DNA of 64,000 nucleotides from Faecalicatena orotica (lineage in GTDB: Bacteria; Bacillota; Clostridia; Lachnospirales; Lachnospiraceae): assembly GCF_003149245.1 (NCBI RefSeq), contig NZ_QGDL01000009.1, positions 124,001 to 188,000 on the forward strand, given 5' to 3'. A program made the position numbers and the translations under genes. A model generated the notes under the pieces. It saw nothing but the letters and a program-made list of their open reading frames with translations. It had not been told where the DNA came from and did no database searches. Below are positions 45,264 to 54,168 of this stretch, one piece after another. Numbering within the stretch: the stretch's first letter is position 1; each line of letters starts with the position of its first letter.

Positions 45264-46678
45264 AGCAGAGGAAGAAACAGGGAAGTGTCTTCAGACAGCT
45301 GGTAACGAGTTATATTTCATTTGCCGTCCTGCTGGTGGCAGGGCTGTATGTGTGCCTGTTCGGAGTTCTGCTGTCCCTCGGCGGCGGGACTATTGAGTCG
45401 CTTGCGCCTTATGACATGATAGATGAGAATGGGCAGGTGAAAGACTTAGGCTCTTTGGAACGAAACGGTATGTGGATCGAAAAGCTGGATGAAGACTATC
45501 ATATACTGGAGGTGTACGGGCAGAAGCAGGATAAGCCGCAGTCTTATACTCAGGATGAGATTTATGAATACCTGGTCACAGACAACATGGTAGACACGGA
45601 TACACCGGCCGCCCGGTACCGCGGGTTTATCAATACCATAAAACTGGACGGGGAGAAGTATTACTATTTCGTAAAAGCAGAAAGAAATATATTGAGCCTG
45701 TCATATAACTATAATGCAGCAGGCAGCGGTGCAGGGCAAAGGATCGTAGCTGTATTTTTCGTCGTGTTTACATTGTTTTTCTTTGGAAATTGTTACCTGA
45801 TGAGCCGCTATCTGTCCCGAAAAATAAAAAAACCACTCAGCGAGATCACGGTTGGGATGGAACAGGTCATCAACCACGGTGTCGATCAGGTACGTCTGGA
45901 TTTCCGGGCGCAGAAGGAATTCGAGGAAATCCGCGACAGCTTCAACATCATGACCGAACGGCTGGAGAATGAAAAAAGAGAGAAACGCGTACTGGAAGAA
46001 AGAAAGAACCGGATGCTGCTGGAACTTTCCCACGACATCAAGACCCCTGTCTCAACCATTAAAAGCTATGCAAATGTGCTCGAGGAGGGACTAATCAGGG
46101 AAGAAGACTTGAGAGGATACTACCAGACCATCGATAAAAAGGCAGTCAGGGTCGACGAACTTGTAAATGAAATGTTCCTAATGTTGAAACTGGACAATCC
46201 CGAGTACGAATTTGAAATAAAAAAGACAGATATCTGCGAGTTGCTGCGTACCATATGCGCCGGATATTACGAGGACCTCGAAGCAAAAGGAATCGAAATG
46301 CACATAGAAATCCCAGAAACCCCGATCTGGGCCGGCATTGATCAGAAAGAAACGAAAAGGGTTATAGAAAATCTGCTCGGCAACATCATAAAATACAACC
46401 AGACCGGACAGGGTGCATGGGTATCAGTAAAAGAAAACAATGAAACAGTAGAAATCCAGATTCAGGATGATGGGGAAGCCATTGCACAAGAAATCCACAC
46501 AATCATGTTCGACCCATTCGTACGGGGTGACCAGGCAAGATCCTCAAAAGGAGGTACCGGCCTCGGTCTCGCCATAGCCCGGAAAATCGTAGAAAAACTG
46601 GGCGGAGAGATAACATATCAGTACAAAGAGGGGAAGAACAGCTTTTTGATAAAACTGTTTAAAAAAGAAAGGGCATAA
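45260..46678 (+). CDS. Sensor histidine kinase
   Basis: A 472-residue kinase: TM1 about 16-40, extracellular sensing part of about 115 residues, TM2 about 160-182, HAMP, HisKA with His258 in ELSHDIKTPVSTIKSY, N-box NLLGNIIKYN, G-boxes IQDDGEAI and GGTGLGLAIARKIVEKLGG. Its last 400 bases use codons ending mainly in A or C, unlike the first part. Partner of the response regulator with which it overlaps. It likely reports on the state of the ABC/HExxH system. Confidence 0.92.
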   Translation: MKQRKKQGSVFRQLVTSYISFAVLLVAGLYVCLFGVLLSLGGGTIESLAPYDMIDENGQVKDLGSLERNGMWIEKLDEDYHILEVYGQKQDKPQSYTQDEIYEYLVTDNMVDTDTPAARYRGFINTIKLDGEKYYYFVKAERNILSLSYNYNAAGSGAGQRIVAVFFVVFTLFFFGNCYLMSRYLSRKIKKPLSEITVGMEQVINHGVDQVRLDFRAQKEFEEIRDSFNIMTERLENEKREKRVLEERKNRMLLELSHDIKTPVSTIKSYANVLEEGLIREEDLRGYYQTIDKKAVRVDELVNEMFLMLKLDNPEYEFEIKKTDICELLRTICAGYYEDLEAKGIEMHIEIPETPIWAGIDQKETKRVIENLLGNIIKYNQTGQGAWVSVKENNETVEIQIQDDGEAIAQEIHTIMFDPFVRGDQARSSKGGTGLGLAIARKIVEKLGGEITYQYKEGKNSFLIKLFKKERA

Positions 46679-46723
46679 TTGGTATGAAGTTTCGGATGGG
46701 GACACAATATATGGGGAAAAGGT

Positions 46724-46757
46724 CAAAAAGTGACAGGGCAGATCCCAAAAAGTGACA
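46724..46757 (+). repeat. Tandem CAAAAAGTGACA copies
   Basis: CAAAAAGTGACA occurs at 46724-46735 and 46746-46757, a 22-base period, directly before a strong palindrome. GTGACA also marks the ends of the element at 61660-61767. Confidence 0.55.
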
Positions 46758-46770
46758 CCACAAAAGTTAA

Positions 46771-46809
46771 TTGGGGACGTAGTAAAGTTGAGGTTTACTA
46801 CGTCCCCAA
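46771..46809. repeat. REP-like perfect hairpin between convergent genes
   Basis: TTGGGGACGTAGTAAA (46771-46786), 7-base loop, TTTACTACGTCCCCAA (46794-46809): a perfect 16-bp stem that includes the rarA stop codon. It lacks a clear T tract in either direction, so it looks more like a repeat-element hairpin than a plain terminator, though it may serve as one. Confidence 0.7.
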
Positions 46810-48114
46810 TTTCCATGTTTGTATTTCTTTTAAGCGTTCTTTTGTTTTTTGTTCTTCTCCCTGCCCGGTAGGGTGGTAGTATTCCCGGTCTTTCAGTGAG
46901 TCCGGCATGCACTGCATATGTGTTAGTTTTTCTTCGGTATCGTGTGCGTATTCGTAGCCTTTGCCATATTCTAGTTCTTTCATCAGACGGGTGGGGGCGT
47001 TCCGGATCTGGAGGGGGACCGGTTCGGCCCGGAGTTCGCGGACGTCTTTTTTGCAGTCTTCGCAGGCTTTGTATAGTGCGTTGGATTTCGGGGCCATTGA
47101 GAGGTAGGTGACGGCGTGGGTCAGGTGGACGTCGCATTCCGGCATTCCGAGGAAGTGGCAGGCCTGATAGGCGGCTACGGCTACCTGGAGTGCATGGCTG
47201 TCGGCCATCCCTACGTCCTCGCTGGCAAAGCGGATCAGGCGCCTTGCAATATAGAGTGGGTTTTCTCCACCTTCCAGCATCCGCATCATCCAGTAGATGG
47301 CGGCGTCTGGATCGCTGTTGCGCATGGATTTGTGCAGCGCGGAGATCAGGTTATAGTGTTCCTCGCCGTTTTTGTCGTAGAGGAGGGATTTCCTGCTGAT
47401 GCACTGTTCAAGGCCTTCGTTTGTTACGGTAATGCCTTCTGCACTGATTTCTCCGTTGATGACTGCCATCTCCAGCGTATTCAGCGCAGTTCGTGCGTCT
47501 CCGTTTGCAAATGCAGCGATTGCCTGTACCTGTTTGGGAGAAATCTGTACATTCTGGCTGCCAAAGCCGGATGGATGGGAAAGTGCATTGTTCAAGAGCC
47601 TGACCAGATCTTTCTCCTCCAGTGCTTTCAATACGAAGACACGGCAGCGGGAGAGCAGGGCGGCGTTGATCTCAAAGGACGGGTTTTCCGTGGTGGCGCC
47701 GATCAGGATGATGCTGCCTTTTTCTACAAAAGGAAGAAATGCATCCTGCTGTGCCTTATTGAAACGGTGGATCTCGTCCACAAAAAGAACGGTCCGGATC
47801 CCCATGCGCCGGCTGTTCTCGGCCTGGTTCATGACTTCCTTGATTTCTTTGATCCCGCTCGTGACGGCACTGAAATTGATAAAGTCGGCCTTTGTCTGTC
47901 CGGCAATGATACTGGCGAGGGTGGTTTTCCCGACGCCCGGCGGCCCCCAGAATATCATGGAGGAAATCTGGTCCCGTTCGATGAGCTGCCTGAGCATCTT
48001 CCCCTTTCCAAGCAGGTGCTCCTGTCCTACGAAATTTTCCAGAGAGTCCGGGCGGAGCCGGCTGGCGAGGGGAGCCGTCAGTTTGCGGTCATCAAATAAT
48101 GTCATTTGTTCCAT
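46798..48114 (-). CDS. rarA: Replication-associated recombination protein A (RarA/MgsA AAA ATPase)
   Basis: A 438-residue AAA+ protein from the ATG at 48114 (AAAGGAGAAT upstream). LASRLRPDSLENFVGQEHLLG, Walker A GPPGVGKTTLA, Walker B VLFVDEIHRFNKAQQDAFLP, sensor 1 GATTENPSFEIN, then the C-terminal tetramerisation domain. It acts on stalled forks and recombination intermediates. The last 450 bases are rich in A/C-ending codons on the coding strand. It converges on the sensor kinase across a REP-like hairpin. Confidence 0.93.
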   Translation of the reverse strand: MEQMTLFDDRKLTAPLASRLRPDSLENFVGQEHLLGKGKMLRQLIERDQISSMIFWGPPGVGKTTLASIIAGQTKADFINFSAVTSGIKEIKEVMNQAENSRRMGIRTVLFVDEIHRFNKAQQDAFLPFVEKGSIILIGATTENPSFEINAALLSRCRVFVLKALEEKDLVRLLNNALSHPSGFGSQNVQISPKQVQAIAAFANGDARTALNTLEMAVINGEISAEGITVTNEGLEQCISRKSLLYDKNGEEHYNLISALHKSMRNSDPDAAIYWMMRMLEGGENPLYIARRLIRFASEDVGMADSHALQVAVAAYQACHFLGMPECDVHLTHAVTYLSMAPKSNALYKACEDCKKDVRELRAEPVPLQIRNAPTRLMKELEYGKGYEYAHDTEEKLTHMQCMPDSLKDREYYHPTGQGEEQKTKERLKEIQTWKLGT

Positions 48115-48225
48115 AGTGAAATTCTCCTTTGTAAAAAACAAGATTAGCGGATATATTCTAAAATCAGGCGAAATGTGTAAAAGCACTAAAACATATTTGC
48201 CGATTCATTGTAATCGCCTTAAAGA

Positions 48226-48813
48226 TCATAAAAGAGGCAGTGTCTGCTGTTCATATTCCGCTTCTTTCTTTAACGGCCCCGGCACTTTATGCAGAATCAG
48301 TTCTGTCTGCGAATCATCAAAAATCCATGCATCCAATTCTTCTTCATTTAAAACCAGAGGCATCCGGTCATGAACGTTTTTCATGGAATCATTCGCATCA
48401 GTCGTCAGGATGACGAAGCGTACGCCTTTGTCAAATTCTTTATAGAAACCGGCAAGGTAACAAGTCCTGCCATCCGGTTTCCGGAAGGTGTATTTTTCCT
48501 TTTCACTGTTCCATTCGTAAAAACTGGCGGCAGGAATGGCACACCGTCTTGACTGGATGCTGTCGCGGAAAGTCTTTTTATCGAGTGCAGTCTCAGAACG
48601 GGCATTGATAATCAGGCTTGACTTGCCGAAACCCGGGAATCCCCACGTGAAAAGTTCCGCCGCAAATTCATTCTGACGCCCGGTAATGACCGGTGCCTGC
48701 CCGGATGGAAAGACATCCCTTTTCCCAGCCCCGGTTAATTTCTGATCGAGATGGCGGACGAGTCGTTCAATTTCTCTGGCTGTCTCGTCATCAATATAAT
48801 AACGTCCACACAT
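48226..48813 (-). CDS. SOS response-associated peptidase (SRAP/YedK family)
   Basis: A 195-residue protein from ATG 48813, which places the catalytic Cys at position 2 (MCGRYYIDD) after a GAAAGGAGT site. It also has NARSETALDKKTFRDSIQSRRCAIPAASFYEW (not quoted in full as motif), with the Asn and Glu of the active site, and a C-terminal HDRMPLVL containing the conserved His. SRAP proteins form a stable thiazolidine link to abasic sites in single-stranded DNA. It lies next to rarA, consistent with a DNA-repair cluster. Confidence 0.9.
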   Translation of the reverse strand: MCGRYYIDDETAREIERLVRHLDQKLTGAGKRDVFPSGQAPVITGRQNEFAAELFTWGFPGFGKSSLIINARSETALDKKTFRDSIQSRRCAIPAASFYEWNSEKEKYTFRKPDGRTCYLAGFYKEFDKGVRFVILTTDANDSMKNVHDRMPLVLNEEELDAWIFDDSQTELILHKVPGPLKKEAEYEQQTLPLL

Positions 48814-48864
48814 AACAGGTACTCCTTTCAAAATAAAAAAGTCCGGAGGCGGCATGGATACCAA

Positions 48865-49587
48865 TCACCGCTTTCTTGTAGCCGTATCCTGAAAACAGAA
48901 ATAATCCGGCCGGTGCCGGGACTGTGTATATTCGAACATAATACCGTCCGCATTATAAGTCTGCCCCGTGATCACTGCAAGACAGTTATAGTCATTGAGC
49001 TCCAGATATTTTTCATCAATCTCTGTTGCGCGCTCCACCGTCATTTTTCGTTTACTTGTAACGATAGCCATTCCCAATTCATTTTCAATATATTCATAAA
49101 TGGAATTCCCGGCAATTTCTTTTGTCAGTCCGGGAACCTCGGATTTCAGAAACATATTGATATCCAGAATCAGCGCCTTATCTTCCAGATAACGGACACG
49201 CTGAATATAGTACAGCTCACTCATGACCGGAAATCCCGTATTGGCGGCAACCCGTTCATCGGCCGTGATTTCGGCAAAACGGACAACGTCCGTGCGGGTC
49301 CTTTTATGATTTCTGACAGCAGATTCTTTAAAGGATTCGATCCCACCGATAGTAAAGGAAGCCTGATCGACCGGCTGGTAAATCACGCGCACCCCTTTCC
49401 CGTGCAGAGACTGGACATACCCCTGTTCAGCCAGCTCGGACACGGCCCTGCGGATTGTATTCCGGGAACAGTCATAGATCGTTACCATCGTGTTCTCCGA
49501 AGGAAGCAGTTCCTGATAAGGATATTCCTGAGATTCAATTTTCTTTTTTAAATCTTTATATATCGTTTCAAATTTGGCCTTTGGCAT
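48865..49587 (-). CDS. treR: GntR-family trehalose operon repressor
   Basis: A 240-residue regulator from ATG 49587 (AAAGGTGAT upstream). N-terminal GntR winged helix (IYKDLKKKIESQEYPYQELLPSEN and CSRNTIRRAVSELAEQGYVQ) and a C-terminal UTRA sensor domain. It diverges from the trehalose PTS and phosphotrehalase genes, so trehalose 6-phosphate is the probable inducer. CTTGTTTAAACA copies occur in its own leader and twice at the PTS promoter. Confidence 0.87.
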   Translation of the reverse strand: MPKAKFETIYKDLKKKIESQEYPYQELLPSENTMVTIYDCSRNTIRRAVSELAEQGYVQSLHGKGVRVIYQPVDQASFTIGGIESFKESAVRNHKRTRTDVVRFAEITADERVAANTGFPVMSELYYIQRVRYLEDKALILDINMFLKSEVPGLTKEIAGNSIYEYIENELGMAIVTSKRKMTVERATEIDEKYLELNDYNCLAVITGQTYNADGIMFEYTQSRHRPDYFCFQDTATRKR

Positions 49588-49613
49588 AAATATCACCTTT
49601 CTAAAGCGTTTTG

Positions 49614-49625
49614 CTTGTTTAAACA
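49614..49625. promoter_or_regulatory. Third TreR half-site in the treR leader
   Basis: CTTGTTTAAACA lies 27 bases upstream of treR and matches 12 of 14 positions of the two perfect operators. Confidence 0.55.
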
Positions 49626-49734
49626 TCTGATTTTATTATAGCTGATAAAAAAAAGAAGTCAAGAAAGCCGTGGGGATTAAAGTATCTATCGCTAATGCAT
49701 TTATAGAAAAAACTAAGAAATTTCTAAATATAGG

Positions 49735-49789
49735 TTGACTTGTTTAAACAAGTGTGGTATAAAAGAATTACAGAACTTGTTTAAACAAG
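49735..49789 (+). promoter_or_regulatory. Trehalose operon promoter with two TreR operators
   Basis: TTGACT (49735-49740), 17 bases, TATAAA (49758-49763). ACTTGTTTAAACAAGT (49738-49753) overlaps the -35 and spacer. CTTGTTTAAACAAG (49776-49789) lies downstream of the start point, 37 bp centre to centre. Both are perfect palindromes. Confidence 0.88.
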
Positions 49790-49869
49790 ATGATGGTAGA
49801 AAATAAGACACCTAGAGTAAACAAGATACTGAGCGAATAGTCTGATTGAAAAGTTTGGGAGGAAAAGTC

Positions 49870-51780
49870 ATGGGCAAATATGCAGAGGACGCAAAAGAGC
49901 TTCTGGAACTGGTAGGAGGAAGGCAGAACATAGCGGCTGTCTCACATTGTATGACGAGAATGCGGTTTGTGCTTAGCGACCCGTCAATAGCGGATGTGAA
50001 AAAGATTGAGGCGATGAAGGCAGTGAAAGGCAGCTTTACCCAGTCCGGCCAGTTCCAGGTCATTATCGGGAATTCAGTGGCAGATTTTTATAATGATTTC
50101 GTGGCAGCCGCGGGGATTGAAGGGGTATCAAAGGACGCTGTAAAGCAGGCGGCAAAGAAGAATCAGAATCTGCTGCAGCGAGCGGTCACGGCGATCGCCG
50201 AAATCTTCGCACCATTGATTCCGGCAATCATTGTCGGAGGTCTGATCTTAGGTTTCCGTAATTGTATTGACAGCTTGTATTTATTCGAGAACGGAACAAA
50301 GACACTCTGCGATATCAGCCAGTTCTGGTCCGGTATCGACAGCTTTCTCTGGCTGATCGGCGAAGCGGTATTCCACATGCTTCCGGTCGGAATCTGCTGG
50401 TCTGTTACGAAAAAAATGGGAACGACCCAGATGCTTGGAATCGTCCTTGGACTGACACTCGTGTCAGGACAGCTTCTGAACGCATATGCAGTGGCTTCCA
50501 CGGCGGCAGCAGATATCCCATTCTGGGACTTCGGATATTTTAAAATCAACATGATCGGGTATCAGGCACAGGTCATTCCGGCCATACTTGCAGCATTTAC
50601 ACTCGTATATCTGGAAAAGTTTTTCCGGAAGATTACACCCCAGGTAGTCTCTATGATTGTTGTCCCATTCTGCAGCCTCGTACTGGCAGTTATCGCGGCA
50701 CATTTTATCCTCGGGCCGGTGGGGTGGAAGATCGGTTCTGCCATTTCCAGTGTCGTATATGCAGGAATCACGGGCTCCTTTAAAGTTATTTTCGGCGCAG
50801 TCTTCGGATTCGTGTATGCCCCTCTCGTCATTACCGGGCTGCACCATATGACCAATGCCATCGACCTTCAGCTGATTGCGGATTACAGCGGGACGATGCT
50901 GTGGCCGATGATCGCGCTGTCAAACATTGCACAGGGCTCTGCTGTTCTTGGAATGATTACGCTGCAGAGGAAAAATGCTGCGGCACAGGAGGTGAACGTC
51001 CCGGCCTGCATCTCCTGTTACCTCGGGGTCACAGAACCGGCCATCTTCGGCGTCAACCTGAAACATCTCTACCCGTTTGTGTGCGGGATGATCGGCTCGG
51101 CTTGTGCGGCAGTCATCTGTGTGGCAACAGGCACAACGGCAAATGCAATCGGCGTCGGAGGACTTCCCGGAATCCTTTCCATCCAGCCGAAATATATGCT
51201 CTCCTTTGCAATATGCATGGCAGTGGCAATCGCAGTTCCGTTCCTGCTTACCGTAATTGTAGGAAAGAAAAAAAGTATGAAAAGATCAGAAACTGAAATG
51301 ATTCCAGAGGATACAGAAGAACCCGTAAAAGAATTAAAGGCTTTTCTGGACGGCAGAGTCATTCCGTTAAAAGAAGTGGGAGACGGTGTGTTTTCCGAAG
51401 GAGTCATGGGAGACGGACTGGCAGTGATCCCGGAAAATGAAACACTGTGCGCCCCGGCAGACGGGACCGTGACGGTGCTGATGGAGGAGTCCAGACACGC
51501 CTGCGGCCTGACGCTTTCCAATGGCATGGAACTGCTTCTCCATGTTGGGATCGATACGGTCGACATGAAAGGAGACGGGTTTGAGTATCTCGTGAAAGAG
51601 GGGGATAAAGTCCGTACGGGAGATCCGCTCATCTGTTTCGACAGAAAAAAAATCAAACAGGCAGGCCATCCAGATACAACGGTGTGCATTATTACGGATG
51701 AAGGAGAGGCGCGCGGTATCCAGTTCCATACGGGTATCCGTGCAGAGGCAAATGATACGGCGGTGATTACATTTGAATAA
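49870..51780 (+). CDS. treP: Trehalose-type PTS transporter EIIBCA
   Basis: A 636-residue fused sugar permease from ATG 49870 (GGGAGGA upstream). EIIB is at 1-85 with the phospho-Cys in VSHCMTRMRF; EIIC is about 100-465 with ten hydrophobic segments and TGLHHMTNAIDLQLI; EIIA is about 495-636 with phospho-His in LLLHVGIDTVDMKG. The carried EIIA makes it independent of a separate Crr protein. It imports trehalose as trehalose 6-phosphate. Specificity is inferred from the treR and treC neighbours. Confidence 0.9.
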   Translation: MGKYAEDAKELLELVGGRQNIAAVSHCMTRMRFVLSDPSIADVKKIEAMKAVKGSFTQSGQFQVIIGNSVADFYNDFVAAAGIEGVSKDAVKQAAKKNQNLLQRAVTAIAEIFAPLIPAIIVGGLILGFRNCIDSLYLFENGTKTLCDISQFWSGIDSFLWLIGEAVFHMLPVGICWSVTKKMGTTQMLGIVLGLTLVSGQLLNAYAVASTAAADIPFWDFGYFKINMIGYQAQVIPAILAAFTLVYLEKFFRKITPQVVSMIVVPFCSLVLAVIAAHFILGPVGWKIGSAISSVVYAGITGSFKVIFGAVFGFVYAPLVITGLHHMTNAIDLQLIADYSGTMLWPMIALSNIAQGSAVLGMITLQRKNAAAQEVNVPACISCYLGVTEPAIFGVNLKHLYPFVCGMIGSACAAVICVATGTTANAIGVGGLPGILSIQPKYMLSFAICMAVAIAVPFLLTVIVGKKKSMKRSETEMIPEDTEEPVKELKAFLDGRVIPLKEVGDGVFSEGVMGDGLAVIPENETLCAPADGTVTVLMEESRHACGLTLSNGMELLLHVGIDTVDMKGDGFEYLVKEGDKVRTGDPLICFDRKKIKQAGHPDTTVCIITDEGEARGIQFHTGIRAEANDTAVITFE

Positions 51781-51796
51781 GCAGGAGGAACGGAGC

Positions 51797-53449
51797 ATGG
51801 CCGGTTTTAAAGATAAAGTAGTATATCAGATTTACCCGAAATCATTCAAAGACTCAAATGGGGACGGATTCGGGGATTTAAGAGGAATCACGGAAAAGTT
51901 GGATTATCTGGAATCACTGGGTGTAGATTACCTGTGGCTGACCCCGTTTTTCATTTCCCCCCAGCATGATAACGGATACGATGTGGCAGATTACTTAAAG
52001 ATCGATCCGCGGTTCGGTACGATGGAGGATTTGGAGGAGCTGATCAAAAAGGCGGACGAAAGAGGAATCGGCCTGATGCTGGATATGGTATTCAATCATA
52101 CTTCGACGGAGCATGAATGGTTTCAGAAGGCACTGGCGGGCAGTGAGGAATACATGGACTATTATATCTTCCGGGATGGAGAGAAAGACCGGCTGCCAAC
52201 AAACTGGATTTCGAAATTCGGCGGGCCGGCATGGGAGTATGTCCCCCAACTGAAAAAATGGTATCTCCATCTGTTTGACGTGACGCAGGCAGACCTCAAT
52301 TGGGAGAACCCGAAGGTCCGGGGGGCATTAAAGGATGTGATCCGGTTCTGGAAGGAAAAAGGAATCAAAGGGTTCCGGTTTGACGTCGTGAACCTGATAT
52401 CGAAGCCGGAAGTATTCGAAGATGATTACGAGGGCGACGGGAGAAGGTTTTATACAGATGGGCGGCATGTACACGAATTTTTAAAGGAACTGGTGCGTGA
52501 TACCGGGATTGAAGACATGGTGACGGTGGGCGAGATGTCATCCACATCGTTGGAAAACTGTATCCGGTATTCCAATCCTAAGGAAAAAGAACTGTCTATG
52601 TGTTTTAACTTCCACCACTTAAAGGTGGATTATAAAAATGGAAACAAATGGGAACTGGCAGAACCGGATTTCGCAGCCCTGAAGGAACTGTTCAGGCAGT
52701 GGCAGACCGGGATGCAGAATGCGGACGGCTGGAATGCAGTCTTCTGGTGTAATCACGATCAGCCGCGTGTCGTATCCCGCTTCGGGGATGACAGGAAGTA
52801 CTGGAAGGAATCGGCGAAAATGCTGGCCGCGGCAATCCACCTGATGCGGGGGACCCCCTATATTTATCAGGGTGAAGAACTCGGGATGACGAATGCCGGG
52901 TACCGGTCCATCGGACAGTACAGGGACGTAGAGAGCCTGAATTATTATGAAATCCTGTTAAAAGAAGGAAAAACCACGGACGAGGCACTGGACATTCTGG
53001 CAGGGCGTTCCAGAGACAATGGCCGCACGCCGATGCAGTGGAGCGGGGAAGACCATGCAGGGTTTTCGGACGCAGAGCCGTGGATCGGACTGCCTGAAAA
53101 TTACCGGGTAATCAATGTCCGGGAGGAAGAAAAAGATGAAGACTCGATTCTGGCGTTTTATAAAAAACTAATCAGGCTCAGGAAAGAAAAACCTGTAATT
53201 GCAGAAGGAAATATTGAGTTTATCGATGAGGAAGATCCCGGCCTGATGGTATACCAAAGAAGTCTGGGAACCGAGAAACTTCTTGTGCTGTGCAATTTCC
53301 GGCCGGAAGCTGTCAGGGTAAAATCAAAAGAGGCATTGGCGGCACTCACGGGTGGATATGATAAAATACTCGGCAATTATGGGGACGGGCCGGAAGATGG
53401 CACCTTACGTTCTTATGAGGCAGTTGTTTTATATTCTGTTTCCGTATAA
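51797..53449 (+). CDS. treC: Alpha,alpha-phosphotrehalase
   Basis: A 550-residue GH13 enzyme from ATG 51797 (GCAGGAGGA upstream). VVYQIYPKSFKDSNGDGFGDLRGI, DMVFNHTS, GFRFDVVNLIS (nucleophile Asp), VGEMSST (acid Glu) and FWCNHDQPR (transition-state Asp) are all present. It splits trehalose 6-phosphate into glucose and glucose 6-phosphate. It follows the PTS gene by 16 bases and shares its operators. Confidence 0.92.
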   Translation: MAGFKDKVVYQIYPKSFKDSNGDGFGDLRGITEKLDYLESLGVDYLWLTPFFISPQHDNGYDVADYLKIDPRFGTMEDLEELIKKADERGIGLMLDMVFNHTSTEHEWFQKALAGSEEYMDYYIFRDGEKDRLPTNWISKFGGPAWEYVPQLKKWYLHLFDVTQADLNWENPKVRGALKDVIRFWKEKGIKGFRFDVVNLISKPEVFEDDYEGDGRRFYTDGRHVHEFLKELVRDTGIEDMVTVGEMSSTSLENCIRYSNPKEKELSMCFNFHHLKVDYKNGNKWELAEPDFAALKELFRQWQTGMQNADGWNAVFWCNHDQPRVVSRFGDDRKYWKESAKMLAAAIHLMRGTPYIYQGEELGMTNAGYRSIGQYRDVESLNYYEILLKEGKTTDEALDILAGRSRDNGRTPMQWSGEDHAGFSDAEPWIGLPENYRVINVREEEKDEDSILAFYKKLIRLRKEKPVIAEGNIEFIDEEDPGLMVYQRSLGTEKLLVLCNFRPEAVRVKSKEALAALTGGYDKILGNYGDGPEDGTLRSYEAVVLYSVSV

Positions 53450-53533
53450 AATTCATGCATACGATATATAATACTTTCCAGAGCAGGCGTATAGGAAGAA
53501 CGCTTTAAAAGCCGGGAAAGGAAGTAGTAACAG

Positions 53534-54094
53534 ATGGAATTAAAAGAAATCGAACTGACGCGGATCGACGGTACGAAGGAGAAAATGGAGGACTATTCAG
53601 GGAAAGTGCTCCTGATCGTAAATACAGCAAGCAAGTGTGGATTTACCCCGCAGTATGCCCAATTAGAGGCGCTCTACAAAAAATACCAGGACAAAGGCGT
53701 AGAAATACTGGCGTTTCCCTGCAACCAGTTTAAGGAGCAGGAACCGGGGGATGACAAGGAGATTGATACCTTCTGCCGGAAAAATTACGGAGTGACATTT
53801 CCGGTATTCTCGAAAACAGAAGTAAAGGGAGAACATATACACCCCCTGTTCCGGTATTTGACAGAGAAAAAGGGATTCGAAGGTTTTGACAAGGATCATC
53901 CGCTAAGCGGCAAGCTTCATGAAATCCTCTCAGAGGAAAATCCGGAATATGAAAAAAGCAATGATATAAAATGGAATTTCACCAAGTTTCTGCTGAACCG
54001 GGATGGAACGGTCATTAAACGGTTTGAGCCGACGGCCCCTGTGGAAGAAATCGAGAAAGATATTGAAGAACTCGTGGGTTATGAGGGTAGATAA
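53534..54094 (+). CDS. Glutathione peroxidase-family thiol peroxidase
   Basis: A 186-residue peroxidase: NTASKCGFTPQYAQLEALY holds the peroxidatic residue, encoded TGT (Cys, not selenocysteine). LAFPCNQFKEQEPG holds the second motif with resolving Cys and Gln, and IKWNFTKFLLNRDG the Trp-Asn of the tetrad. Clostridia lack glutathione in most cases, so thioredoxin is the likely reductant. GGAAAGGAAG precedes the start. Single gene ending at a bidirectional terminator. Confidence 0.92.
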   Translation: MELKEIELTRIDGTKEKMEDYSGKVLLIVNTASKCGFTPQYAQLEALYKKYQDKGVEILAFPCNQFKEQEPGDDKEIDTFCRKNYGVTFPVFSKTEVKGEHIHPLFRYLTEKKGFEGFDKDHPLSGKLHEILSEENPEYEKSNDIKWNFTKFLLNRDGTVIKRFEPTAPVEEIEKDIEELVGYEGR

Positions 54095-54124
54095 AAGCAG
54101 ACGGGAACAAAAAGATAACAACGA

Positions 54125-54155
54125 TAAGGGAGCGGCTGCCAAAGCCGCTCCCTTA
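54125..54155. terminator. Bidirectional terminator between gpx and the M20 peptidase
   Basis: TAAGGGAGCGGCT (54125-54137), 5-base loop, AGCCGCTCCCTTA (54143-54155): perfect 13-bp stem. Confidence 0.85.
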
Positions 54156-54168
54156 TGTGGTGATGATG

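Noticed and set aside
47116-48373. Two open frames of over 320 codons on the plus strand opposite rarA and the SRAP gene
   Set aside because: They are antisense by-products of strongly coding minus-strand genes with intact catalytic motifs. They have no ribosome sites and no recognisable family features.
53630-53650. Possible selenocysteine in the glutathione peroxidase
   Set aside because: The peroxidatic codon is TGT (Cys), not TGA, and the frame is unbroken.
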